Source: Nymphaea colorata
Lineage: Eukaryota > Streptophyta > Magnoliopsida > Nymphaeales > Nymphaeaceae
DNA length: 64,000 nt
Direction: 5' to 3'
NCBI RefSeq assembly: GCF_008831285.2
Contig: NW_022205289.1
Coordinates: 1 to 64,000, forward strand
Both the position numbers and the translations under genes were made by a program. Within the stretch, counting starts at the first letter, position 1, and every line of letters begins with the position of its first letter. Under the pieces are notes generated by a model. The model saw nothing but the letters and a program-made list of their open reading frames with translations, made no database searches and had not been told where the DNA came from. Below are positions 44,101 through 54,320 of this stretch, piece after piece.

Positions 44101-44602
44101 GCATGAGGGTCAAGCGACTCAGCTCCAAAGGCTGTCAGTGTTAAAGTGCAAATGTGCAAGATTGGAATGGAAATTGCTTGAGCAACTGCCGAACCTCATT
44201 GAGTTGCATTTGGATCCAGAATCAGCAGTGCTACTGTCATCACAGGTCTCGACATTTCTACCCTCCCTTAAATATCTGTATTTGGGAGACAACAATGTGG
44301 ATGAGGAGGTCAAATGGGGAAGAGTGCCTCAGTGGGTGTGGGGTCTCTCCCAACTAGAGCTATTGCACCTAGTTGGTTTCACCGAGGATATCAGCTTGGG
44401 AGGCCTCTGGCAATGCCTCCCGAAGCTGAGATGGCTAAGAATTTATGACTTCCTCAATCTGAAGTCTGTAGTGGACGTGAATAATATTACTCCCCAACAA
44501 AATGAAACAACATGTCCTACTGATGCAAAGCAACAGATTGCCTGCCTCTCGAAGCTTGAACATTTACCTACTTCTGGATGTCCAGCACTTCATCTGCCGT
44601 AG
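41139..44602 (+). pseudogene. NLR1: CC-NB-LRR resistance gene, decayed
   Basis: In the intact family this is an intracellular immune receptor that binds ADP/ATP and senses pathogen effectors. The coiled-coil domain starts at ATG 41139 (MTTVIDTLVQTP), with DDLEVLKEKLRCFEKALK and the EDVID-like YDAQDIIEGY. An in-frame TAG at 41451 interrupts it, then KVRKPWTTLCSWFKEYV follows in the same frame. After a stop and frame change near 41579 the NB-ARC runs 41579-42247. Its P-loop GKGGIVKTT has Val for the invariant Gly, and kinase-2 is LLVLDDVL. CGGLLLVIK (GLPL), a broken RNBS-D, and KLHDILHYLA (MHD region) follow across several stops. The LRR begins near 42820 and is open from 43253. At least six disruptions rule out a full-length product. 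Confidence 0.93.
43253..44602 (+). CDS. Open LRR block of NLR1 (449 codons, no ATG start)
   Basis: This is the longest open stretch in the window and part of the NLR1 pseudogene. It opens after a TAA near 43250. The first ~75 residues align with the NLR2 segment KLSIEGL...LELHF, then diverge. Five near-identical ~21-residue LRRs follow (for example MPLLKSLKIWECDGLHTIGD, LANMPSLKSLNIRKCDGLNT, LANMPVLESLEVKGCGR), then larger C-terminal LRRs. It ends after ACLSKLEHLPTSGCPALHLP. Persistence of 1.35 kb without a stop suggests recent decay or LRR-only expression. There is no direct evidence of translation. Confidence 0.7.
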   Translation: MSIEGLRGERVKVIDAKNVHLKERHELIGVELDFKVGDNDTVDSASERGVAGGGIGMECIKEMGLRVFGHQLCGAALLRLECCPSWATVIGIKSLEELKVKYCPTLYELSSMPLLKSLKIWECDGLHTIGDLPALESLDVNICKKLKTLANMPSLKSLNIRKCDGLNTIRDWSALKWLTVDECERLKTLANMPVLESLEVKGCGRVEQVADDHMPALKGLWLSDLNILKQLPTRLPSLELHVKHLPNWESTFTSMPCLRRAFFNNCPTMQTEVLIYALSERVGHEGQATQLQRLSVLKCKCARLEWKLLEQLPNLIELHLDPESAVLLSSQVSTFLPSLKYLYLGDNNVDEEVKWGRVPQWVWGLSQLELLHLVGFTEDISLGGLWQCLPKLRWLRIYDFLNLKSVVDVNNITPQQNETTCPTDAKQQIACLSKLEHLPTSGCPALHLP

Positions 44603-44850
44603 GAGTTAAGGGGCCATCTTGGGGGAAGGTTAAACCATAGGTGATGATTAGTATTGCTATATCACGTTACTGAACCTTTTCTGTTCATTTTAAATTGCAT
44701 GAAATTGTAACAATTTTTTTTGGATAAATTGTTACTAATTTTACTGAACCTTCAATCGTTGTGGATTGACTCATGTCCAGCACTCCATCTGCCACAGAAG
44801 TTGAGCAACCATCTTGGGGGAAGATTACACATATATAGACAATGTTACTA
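44574..44850 (+). repeat. Duplicated C-terminal tail and 3' flank of NLR1
   Basis: TGTCCAGCACTTCATCTGCC...CCATCTTGGGGGAAGG (44578-44627) is repeated as TGTCCAGCACTCCATCTGCC...CCATCTTGGGGGAAGA (about 44775-44824), a ~197-bp offset. The second copy lies beyond the stop. Confidence 0.8.
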
Positions 44851-44859
44851 AAAATCGAT

Positions 44860-45431
44860 GAAAAATTGTAATTAATTATTTCGGTTAAATGTGTTTCAAT
44901 TTCATTGCGTCTTTTTCCTCTCTTTCTCTCTCTCCCACTCCCTCTTGTTTGATTTGGGTCTGGTAAATTGAAGTGGTGTTCAACCGAACTCGTGTACCTT
45001 TTATGCATCAACAGAGTCTCGTCTAGCTGTTTTAACTTACTCAAAATGTAGACCATCTCTCTCATTTGATTCTTTTTTGTAATTGAAAACAAATATCAAT
45101 TATGTGAATACCAGCAAGTACGATGTATAAATGATAAATGCGGTGCTATTTGGCTCAAACAGAAGGCAATGTTTTTTGGCTTGAATCGGTACAAATACTA
45201 AAAATTGGGATTGGTCAGTATTTGAACGACCTTCAAAGTTTTGTTTTTTCATATTTAGACCATTAATATGCATTTAATCATCTTCACAAATTTAAAACAC
45301 ATACCCACAATCTGAAAAATGTGCCTACATTCTTAAATCTTAAGAAGATGCATTAGCTAGCACTATACACATTTCTTCAAAATTATATGAGATGTTTGAA
45401 AAAAATATGTGGAAACTGCATTTTATAGTGT
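44860..45431. other. 3' flank of NLR1, then unrecognised DNA
   Basis: The stretch 44870-44970 (GGTTAAATGTG, TTTCATTGCGTC, CTCTCTC, TGATTTGGGTCTGGTAAAT) matches the flanks after the LRR tails at 7200-7270 and 50080-50150, so it is an inherited 3' flank of the CNL family. The rest holds nothing recognised. Confidence 0.6.
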
Positions 45432-46808
45432 GTACGGGGCTTGCTGCACGATCAGGTCTCATTCTGGGATGCTTCTATTTGGGTCTTCCTCATCAAAGTA
45501 GAAGGGCTTCAGGTTACAGACATGGAACACTGAATGCATCTTAAAGTCCGGCGGCAAGTCTAGCTTGTAGGCTAGCTTCCCGATCCTCTTCAGCATTGCA
45601 AAGGGTACTTCATACTTCCGAATCAAGGACTTGTGTCGGCCAAAGAAGATGCCCGTCCGGTCTGGATAAAGTTTCATGAGGACTTGATCGCCCACTCTGA
45701 ATTCCATCGGCCTTCGACTCCGATCTACAAATTTCTTCATCTTCTTGGTGGCCTTGTGTAAGGACGCCATAGCCAACTCCATCTGTTCTTGCCAAGGTAG
45801 TTCTTTCTTTTGAGCTGCAAGGGTATGAGGCATCAACGACTACTGTCCAGTGTCTATCTTGAACGGACTATGTTCAGAAGACTTGCTCTTCTACAAATTG
45901 TAACAAAATTGGGCTACATCAAGTAATTTCTCCCAATTCTTCTGATTTGCACTGACATAGTGGCGAAGGTATGTTTCTAGTCATCCGTTGATCCATTCAG
46001 TTTGGTTGTCAGTCTATGGGTGGAAACTCGTTGAGAATAATAAATCTGAACCCAACAAACTAAACACCTCACACCAAAACTTCCCTGTGAAGCAGGCGTT
46101 AGATCACTGACAATGTTTTTTGGCATGCCCAGTGCTTTACTATATGTTTCACAAACAGCTATACCATCTTCTCTGCGGGACATTCCTTAGAGGCTGGGAT
46201 GAAGGTCACATACTTTGAAAATCTGTCCACAACCAAAAGCATGGAGCTAAAGCCGTCAACTTTGGGTAAGTTGAAGATAAAGTTCATAGAGACGCACTCC
46301 CATGGACGCTCTCGAATAGGAAGAGGCTCCGAGAAACCGACAGTCTTCTGATTCGTCCCCTTGTCTTGCTAGCAGATCAAGCAAGTCTTCACATAAGCCT
46401 AGATGTCGTCTCGCATTTGTGGCCAATAATAGCCACATTCAAGGAGCGCCTCTGCTCATGGTGAGGATGGTCTGCCAACAATGAGTCATGACACTCCTTC
46501 AGCAACTCTTGCCGAAGGTTTCCCCATCTAGGCACAAACACATGTCCGCCCTTCGAAATCAAAAGTCCATCAAGTAATCAGAATCGTTGTGTCTTTCCCA
46601 CCTCAACTGCCTCAACCAAGTGTTTGGCCACAGGGTCCTGCATCATGCCTTCTCAAATCCGCTCCAGAAGAGCACTCTCCAGCTGTGCTTCGAATGATGT
46701 TGTCTAAGTAGCTGCCAGCTCTGCCTTCCGACTTAACGCCTCTGCTATGATGTTAGTCTTTCCTGCCTTATACTCTTAAGGCAAAATCAAATTCCGCAAG
46801 GAATTCCC
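45432..46808 (-). pseudogene. Gypsy III: RNase H end to integrase, truncated
   Basis: The minus strand holds the integrase C-terminal domain (EFRVGDQVLMKLYPDRTGIF, then FKMHSVFHVCNLKPFYFDEE, 45836-45459), the core region with frame breaks (45840-46330), a zinc-finger remnant (46360-46640) and the start of the RNase H region to 46808. There the LTR of gypsy II begins abruptly in the opposite orientation. No LTR or PPT is found at the left end. It is the same family as gypsy I and IV. Confidence 0.87.
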
Positions 46809-47216
46809 TGTTCCCCTATGTCTAGAGTTTGTACAGTCTTTTTTTTTTTTTGCAATGTACTTCTTTTGCTTGCATTGAGTCTTTTGCGTAAGCATGTTCA
46901 CTTGTAAGCGAGTACCCTCCCACCTGTCTAAGTGTCAAGTTTGTTTGGGGATTCTATGTTTTGGATGGTCGGCAAAGGAATCCTTGTAAATTGCTTTGGC
47001 CATCCTGTAAGTAAGTTGAGATCTTTCTCCTATCTTACCTTCCTCGTGATGTACTAAGTTTTCCAAGTGAAATACATTGCCAGAGTTCTTTATCCAAACT
47101 GTTTTCTTCATACATTTGTCTTCGAAATGCTCTTTGCACCCCTTCCAATGGTTTGAAGGCTGACGATAATTAGGTTCTTGTCGTGCCACACAGACTGAAG
47201 AAGTGAGCCTGTGACA
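46809..47216 (+). repeat. 5' LTR of gypsy II
   Basis: The LTR runs from TGTTCCCCTATG to GCCTGTGACA, 408 bp, with the tRNA-Met primer site two bases later. It aligns by eye with the gypsy I LTR. A T-run near 46839-46850 and divergence around the TATA position suggest decay. The 3' LTR is missing. Confidence 0.85.
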
Positions 47217-47218
47217 AC

Positions 47219-47230
47219 TGGTATCAGAGC
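47219..47230 (+). other. Primer-binding site of gypsy II (tRNA-iMet)
   Basis: TGGTATCAGAGC two bases after the LTR, complementary to the 3' end of plant initiator tRNA-Met. Confidence 0.93.
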
Positions 47231-47371
47231 CACGTTTGGCTCAATCTGAGGAAGCGGTTGGATAGTCGGTGTAGAGGAACACGCCAGCGAGCATTGGTCG
47301 AAAAAGTTGTCGTGGCAGCTCAATACAATTTGCATAGCACTAAGGGCAAGGGAATAGCCTAGTCCGTCGAG

Positions 47372-48370
47372 ATGAGTGCATCCCATGGTCAGGAAGACCT
47401 GACTGAAGTGGCGCACAAGTTGGTTGTCGACGTAGCTACTCAAGAGGATGTGTTGGGCAATGCAATAGAGTCCTTCGAGGAAATGAGGGATGAAATGAAG
47501 ACCATAAGGAAACAGATGACCGACTTTATAGCAATGAACAAGTCACTTACTGATACAGTGGCCGCACTGCAGGCTAAAGTTAAGGAACTTCAAGCAAAAA
47601 ACCACACGCTGCAGTGACAAGTTTCTGTTGGTGGAGGTGAAGATCGACTACCAAGGGTTGACGTCCAGAGGCTAGTGAAATATAATGAAAATCGAGATAG
47701 TTGAGTCATCGACAACTTCTTGTTCCAGGTGGAATATTACTTGGATCTTCAAGGGATTGTGGGAGATGACCTTCACATCAAGACTACAGCCATGCTATTT
47801 GAGGGCGATGCTGTTGCCTGGTGGAGATGAAAATGCCTTGACATTCAAAAGGGGATCTACAGAATAGATACTTTTGATGATTTTCAGCGAGAGTTGAAGA
47901 ACTACTTCATGTCCCCAAATGTAAGACGCCAAGCTTCTTCGACAGCTTGAAGTCCCAAAATAGACTAGTCCAATTTGTCTTGTTCCGACATATCAGATAC
48001 CAGATACATCGTCAACTCTAGGCACAATCCGAAGTGGAAAGAGGCAATCCCGAGACCTTAGAGGATGATTATGTGATTGCAAAGCGCTTGGAAGATACTC
48101 AGCGCAAGAGTTACACTAACACCTTCAAGCTATCGAAGAAGCTTGACCATGGAGGAAAGAATGAGGAATGACGGGACCCCAAAGTTGAATCATCGACCCA
48201 GCACCAAGGCAAAAAGAAACCTTTCTTTCGCCAAAACAACAATTACCAAAATAAAGTAGTAACTTCTTGGTTCTATGAAGGGAGGCACATGGCGAGGCAA
48301 TGTCCAAAGTGTTTTTCAAATGAAAATCAAGCAAGTACCTCAAGGTAATCTGATAATGTGGTGCAAGGTG
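47372..48370 (+). pseudogene. Gypsy II gag (broken)
   Basis: The first frame (47372-47617) encodes MSASHGQEDLTEVAHKLVVD and a predicted coiled coil (EEMRDEMKTIRKQMTDFIAM, then VAALQAKVKELQAKN) and stops early. The remaining capsid region continues in other frames to about 48290, with FDDFQRELKNYF-like sequence near 47865. A zinc-knuckle region is suggested near 48270-48310 (tgg-ttc-tatgaaggg context) but is damaged. Equivalent to gypsy I gag. Confidence 0.78.
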
Positions 48371-48390
48371 AAGAAGGAGAATGACCAAAG

Positions 48391-49890
48391 ATGGGTGAAC
48401 TTCAACTTTTGAACACGTTAAAAAGGGAAGAAAAAGCTAAGGTGACAGCGACACCTTTCAATGGACTCATGTACCTAAAAGTTCTGGTAAATGGAAAACC
48501 TACCATGGCTATGGTAGATACGGGTGTCACTAACAACTTTGTCTCAGATGAGGAGGCAAGGAAATTGGGCCTCACCCCTAAGAAGGAAAAGTTACACATG
48601 AAGGCGGTCAACTCAGAAGCAAAACCCATCAACGGAGTGGCCCAGGATGCGGTTGTGAAGATTGAGAATTGGTCAAAGAAATCCAACTTCTCGGTGGTCC
48701 CGATGGATGATTTTCAGATGATTCTAGGCATGGAGCTCTTTAGTGCAGCGAAGATGGTCCCGATGCCGCATTTGCCCAGTATCAGCATTATGGATGAAAC
48801 GTTTCCTTGCATGGTGCCAACAGTAACAGTAAAGAAAGACAAGGACAAGGCTGCAACGATATCTGCTCTTCAATTGAAGAAAGGTCTGAAGCACGGTGAA
48901 GACACGTACTTGGTGGCAATCAGGGAAGTGCCTATAGACTCTCCTCGTTTGGTCCCAGAGGTGCTTGCACCTATCATAGAGAAATTCACAGGGACAATGC
49001 CTACGGAGCTCCCTAGATGGCTGCCACCTCGACGTGAAGTGGATCATGCCATAGAACTGATTCATGGTGCCAAACCACCACCAATGGCACCCTACAAAAT
49101 GGCCCCTGTAGAATTGAAGGAACTTCGGCGACAGTTGGACAAAATGTTAGCTGGAGGCATAATCAGACCCTCCAAAGCTGCTTTTGGTGCACCAGTGTTA
49201 TTTCAGGCAAAACATGATGACTCTAAAAGGATATGTGTAGACAACAGGACATTGAACAAGGTAACAGTGAAGAACAAGTACCCTTTACCTTTGATTGCCG
49301 AACTTTTTTATTAGTTTTGTGGAACTCAAGTATTTTCCAAGTTAGATCTTCGATCGGGATATTGGCAAGTTCAGATTGTTGATGGTGACGAGCTGAAGAC
49401 AACATGTGTCACTCCCTACGGTGCCTTTGAATTCTTAGTAATGCCGTTTGGATTGACAAATGCTCTTGCAACCTTTTCAACTCTAATGAACAAGATATTC
49501 TATATGTACCTAGATAAGTTCGTGGTGATCTATCTTGACGATATTGTGATGTACAACAGCTCGATGGAAGACCATGTGGGACAGCTACGAACAGTGTTCA
49601 AGATGCTAGGGGAAGACGAACTCTATGTGAAACGTGAGAAGTGCTTATTTGGCCAACAAGAAATTAGTTTTCTCGGCCACATAGTTGGAAAAGGTCAGCT
49701 GCAGATGGACATAGAAAAGGTGAGGGCTATTCAAGATTGGAAACTGCCAACCAATGTATAGGAAATGCGTTCATTTCTCGGCATGGTGAACTACTATCGG
49801 CAATTCATTGAAGAGTATTCTTTGACAGCTGCCTCTCTCACTGATTTGTTGAAGAAGAACTGAAGTTGGGCTTGAGAGGAACTTGAGCAA
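48391..49890 (+). pseudogene. Gypsy II protease and reverse transcriptase, truncated
   Basis: The open frame 48391-49314 (307 codons) carries protease with [13 protein letters not shown] (catalytic D-T-G) and ILGMELF. It continues into RT with [20 protein letters not shown] and [21 protein letters not shown] at 49312-49314 interrupts RT. Beyond it the frame resumes with [33 protein letters not shown] and the catalytic FVVIYLDDIVMY, then SFLGHIVGKGQLQMD. A further stop precedes [19 protein letters not shown]. The element ends at about 49890 where the NLR tail and segmental duplication begin. RNase H, integrase and 3' LTR are absent. Confidence 0.92.
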
Positions 49891-49892
49891 GG

Positions 49893-50010
49893 CGTCCAAG
49901 TCTAACAGGAATAACATGTCCCACGGATGCAAAGGAATAGATTGCCTGCCTCTCAAAGCTTGTTGGGAATTTTCAGATGTCCTACACTCGACCATCTCGG
50001 GGCAAAGTTA
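49893..50010 (+). pseudogene. C-terminal tail fragment of a CNL resistance gene
   Basis: GTCTAACAGGAA.AACATGTCC, GGATGCAAAGGAA.AGATTGCCTG and TTTTC.GATGTCCT.CACTC match 7015-7110. The same tail is recognisable in NLR1 (44518-44590). Only about 40 codons remain. The cut coincides with the end of gypsy II. Confidence 0.78.
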
Positions 50011-51408
50011 ACAATTAGCACATTTTGGTGTTTTATTATCTAAAATGTGTGCGGTTTTTTAAATCGGTGACAACAATTATTTTTTTGGTTAAGTATGAAT
50101 ATTTTGCATTTCATCGACTTCTCTCTCTCATTTGATTTGGTGTTGTAAATCTTTCATGTCATGTTTTCCGGCTCCCAAAGTTGACAGAATGTATAAAAAA
50201 TGAGTAAATGCTGCCTCAAATTCACCGACCAACATCGTAGTGCATCCCTGCCCTCTCCCTTCCATCCAGCCTCACCAAGAAAATGTAGGGTCGAGGTATT
50301 TTAGAAATGTCGTTAATAAAGAAATCTACTTTTTACACTTTTAAACTTTTCATATTTTTTTATCCTTGTAAAATACTAAAAAGTACATTTCATTATAAAA
50401 AATTTCTTTTTTTCTCACTACTTTGTGCATGCAACAAGTATGAAATCCATAAAAAATAGAGAGGATGGGGGAATTTTAGAAATTTTAGATAATGAAATTA
50501 CTTTTTAGTCCTTTTTACTTTTTCACAATCTCCCTTTTATCCTTTTAAAATCTTCATTTTTTCACTTTATTGGCAGCAATTTGGTCATTACACACTCCCA
50601 TGCATGCATACATAAAAGTGTGCATAAAACTAGTTTTGCTCCTTTTCACTTAATCAAAAGTATTTTGGTCATTGTACACCCCTCTGCACAATTTTTTGCC
50701 AACAGGAGTATGCACATAACTAGTTTCAGACCTTTAACCATCACATCATCCATTGTCATTTTCCATCATGATTTATATAAGTTCATCGGTTCTGTCGATT
50801 TAAATAGGCCTGAATCAGCTGATTTGAATAAAATGCAATTGCTGATTCAAGAGCCTCCAAAATTCAACAATTTCTTTTATCAAATCCGTTGAATCAGTCA
50901 TAAATCAGCTGATTCATGCTGAATCATCATTCTTTTAAGGTTGGTCTCTAAGGCTTTCCAATATGTTTTCATGGCATCATATATTGAAGATGCTTCAACT
51001 AAATGGGGGAGGTGGGGATTAAATTCCCTGTGTAAGCAGGGCCAATGGCTACAAATTGGCTTCTTTCATGCACACTTAGCTAGTAAATGCGCCTAAGTGA
51101 GCATTCTAATAGATCGTTTTGACCACTGTTTCATTGGACCAAATGGACTGGATGTCCTTCGTACCACACCTCTGTCATGTTATTGGTGTTATCTGCCCAC
51201 TATTTGAAGGTTTTAGGAACAAAACTTAGAGTTCCTTTTGTTCACTGTTTTTTTTTTCTGTTGTTTGTTCTGTTTGTCCTATTTGTTTTGCCGGACATTT
51301 CATTTATGTTCTACCTATTTTGTATGTTTTGTCCAATAGTTGCATCTTGTACATTCTGGTCCTTTTGTAATGTTTGTTTTGTCTATTGTTTGATAATAAG
51401 AACAATAC

Positions 51409-51483
51409 ATACATATATATATATATATATATATTCAGCATTAATTCCTGATCACTGGGAAAAAATAATATATTATATTACAA

Positions 51484-51528
<45 letters not shown>
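51409..51528. repeat. TA and CA microsatellites
   Basis: TATATA run near 51413-51434, (CA)n at about 51483-51508 followed by (TA)n to about 51528. Copy A has a TA run at the equivalent place (8747-8812). Confidence 0.9.
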
Positions 51529-51962
51529 ATATATGTTGAGAGAAAGAGAGAGAAAGAGAACAAGTGACAAGAGTCCCTTCGTGCTACAATGATCATTCAC
51601 GAGAAAGAGTTGCTTGAGAAGCCAAGCAGGGTGCAAAGTGCAATCCAGGAACCTGGATTCCGAAAGCAGGCATACATATGTAATACATGTACAATGCACT
51701 TAATAGAAGATGAATGATCATTTGTTTAGCCCTTCAAAAAACAAAATGGCAAACACCAAAGAGCACCACTCTTACAGCCTGCTCATTCTTTAGGATTAGT
51801 CTTGATGCTCACCTGAGACACATGCCCAGAACAACCATATAAAATCTTCTTTCATTCACCATAGAGTAAAATAAAAAACCATGTAATGTGAATTTTAAAA
51901 ATGTATACAGGCATCCTAGCAGTGCCATTAATGAGAACTCCAAATTAGGTGACCATCTGCAA

Positions 51963-52920
51963 GTTTATCGTGTGCAACAATGGGGAAAACACAACTCATG
52001 CACTATCGGTGAAACACAAAATCTACCAACCTGGGTCGGCCCAGCCCGGCCCGAAAAAATGCAAAAGCTAAGTCCGTTAAGGCTATCGGGCCAGCTCGAA
52101 ACCCGGGCTGATAAAGTATCGGGCTTTGGGCTTGAGATTATGCCCAAGGCCCAGCCTGGCTCGATTTCTGCTGTCGTGAAGGGTCTCTCTCCCCTTCTGA
52201 CTTTCAAGCTTTTCCGTGCTTCAGTAAAGGGTCGCTAAGCCCCATTTTGCTGCTGCTGTGAAGGGTCTCTCCCTTCCCCTCTGTGTTGCTTTCCTTTTCT
52301 TTGTTCTTTCTCCCTTTTCTTGGTTGCTAGAATTATTAGAAATAAAAGGAGGAGAAAGTCAGATGAAGAAGCAGTGAGCACTCTTCATCATCGAAGGACC
52401 CACCGCACCACCAGAGGAAACAGTAGGAGGGATTGTGGTTTAATCCACTAAACCGCAAGTTTTGAAAACCCTAACCCTAACCCTTCCCAACCCTAACCCC
52501 AATCCGATCAGAAGAAAGTCAGATATGGAACTGGGCAATGGAAGCCAGCCGCCGCCGTCCACTTCCCACCACCAACCTCTGCTGCCTTTGCCCAAGGCCT
52601 CCTCCTCCAGGACTGTGAGTCTACGAGCCCCTTCCTCACTGGTGCGGCCGCTCTCCGCCCGCCCTTCCTGCAAGTTGGCAACCTCAAAGACTCACTTCAG
52701 TCCTAGGCAAAACAGCGAAAAGAAGAGAAGAAAACTTCCCAAGCCCGTTTATTTTTGAAAAAAAATAAATAAATTTATTGTCGGGTTTTTCGGGCCCCTG
52801 ACCAGTTAATTACCGGGCCGAGCTGAGCCCAAAAAAAAAAAGCCCGAAACTCAAATCTTCAGGGCCCGGGCCCGAGTCGGGCCGGGTACCAGGCGGTAGC
52901 CCAGCCCGAGGCTTACCGCC
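51963..52920. mobile_element. GC-flanked insertion in segmental duplication copy B
   Basis: The duplication partner (around 9970-9985) lacks this block, so it is an insertion here or a deletion there. Blocks rich in GGGCCGGGC, CCCGGGCT and GGGCCCGGGCCCGAG lie at 52030-52160 and 52780-52915. The middle has unrelated, gene-like composition (52160-52760). Similar GC blocks define the elements at 5965-6290 and 54120-54320. No clean target duplication was identified. Confidence 0.65.
52462..52758 (+). pseudogene. Possible captured 5' end of a host gene
   Basis: A 98-codon frame is preceded by and includes AACCCTAACCCTAACCC-type telo-box motifs (52464-52500), which in plants are common in the 5' untranslated regions of translation-related genes. 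An alternative start at 52525 gives MELGNGSQPPPSTSHHQPLL and a Ser/Pro/Arg-rich, transit-peptide-like stretch (KASSSRTVSLRAPSSLVRPL). It has no homologue I can name. Location inside the GC-flanked insertion suggests capture by a transposon. It is a fragment at best. Confidence 0.35.
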
Positions 52921-54119
52921 AGCCTTTCCTCCTTCCAAATACATCAACTTTATGATCCGCTACATTAATTTTATAGATTGTGTACATAAAAATGACCAAA
53001 CTACCCTCAGTAACAACTTTTACAAAATTGTAAAAGAATCCCTTAGCTAACCACTTGGCATACAAAAGAAAAATTAAAACAAAAAAAAAAAGAAAGAATA
53101 AGCCAACATTGGCTCTACAAACTACCTTTGGAAGTTCTGCCTTTACCGCTGTCCATTGGCCAATCTCTCTCTCTCTCTATCCCAGAATCCTTTCACCAAG
53201 ATCTACCATATATTTCAGAACCAAAGTTGGACTCTACCACCATTCTCTGTAAAATGCCAGTCAAAGTTTGTCTATTTCCTCAAGGCCGACCATTGCAAGC
53301 TGCTCCACAGTGTACATCGGTTTGCACCCAAGCCATGCTTGCTCACCAGCGCACAAAGCCAGTACCAGTAGCCTGGTCTTCAAAGGAAGACCTTCAGAGG
53401 AAGACCTTCTGCTAGAACCCATATCATGACAACTTGGTAGTCTGACACAACACCAACATTGGCCCTATGCTTACCAGCCTGTACTTCTCCCCCCTCCTCC
53501 CTCTCTCTCTCTCTTTCTCCCTAGACCCTCCTTTAGGACCCTGCTTTAGCTGCCACCAGGCCTAACAACCATCAGTCATGGCTAACGACATCTACTGGCA
53601 GCCACCTGCGGCCAGCAACTTGCCACACTACCACCCGTCCCTTGCTGGTAGGCTCAGGCCTCGGCCAAGAGGCTGTCTTGTCGAAGACTGACATCCAGCC
53701 GTCCACGGCCAGGCTCTGGTTGGCATTTGATCAATGCCTGGGCTTAAGCCTAAGTCCTGCACAGTTCAATTTTAGTGAACAAAAGTTAAAATATCTATAT
53801 TACATATATAAAAGTAAAACTTATTTTAAAAATTAGTAATTAACATTTTATTACACTGAGGCAGGCCAGGCCTGTTTCATTGCCGCTGCTTCGGCCTTCT
53901 CACTATCTAGCAGCGTCAGCCTCAGCCTGGTCGAGAAAGCTACTCTCTTGTTCACAACTAGCCCTAGACCATTGGACATCGACTACAAAAACCTATCTTC
54001 GCCTTGGCTGCCCTGCCACCCACTCTTCAAGGTACCCCTCTGTGGTTGATGGCCCTCAACAGAGCCACGTGCTCCAAGCCCAAGCCGGCACATTCATGCA
54101 AGGCTACGCAGGTTCTACG

Positions 54120-54320
54120 TCTAAGCCTGGGCATCGACCCAGCCTGGCTCGATAAGGAGTCGAACTCCGGCCGGTCCAACACCTAAAATCCAAGCCTGAT
54201 CCATGCCCGATTAAATTAAAAAATAAATATATTTTTTAATATATAATAATATATAAAATATAATTAATCATAATAAAATATTATAATTGTATATAAAACT
54301 CCTATCTGTTTACATTTCAA
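54120..54320. mobile_element. Partial copy of the GC-ended, AT-cored element
   Basis: CTAAGCCTGGGCATCGACCC, GCCTGGCTCG, and an AT core with AATAATATATAAAATAT.A match the left part and core of 5965-6290. Confidence 0.55.

Larger units (their letters stand above)
49893..54120 (+). repeat. Segmental duplication, copy B
   Basis: This is collinear with 7010-11815 in the same orientation (matching words are listed under copy A). It lacks three stretches present in A and carries a ~960-bp insertion at 51963-52920 that A lacks. It starts exactly where gypsy II stops. Similarity becomes patchy after about 53690 and resumes near 54000-54110 (CTGCC.TGC.ACCCACTCTTCAAGG). Confidence 0.88.

Noticed and set aside
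52464-52500. Interstitial telomere repeat
   Set aside because: Only about four imperfect CCCTAA-type units. This length is typical of telo-box promoter or leader motifs and far too short for a telomere remnant.
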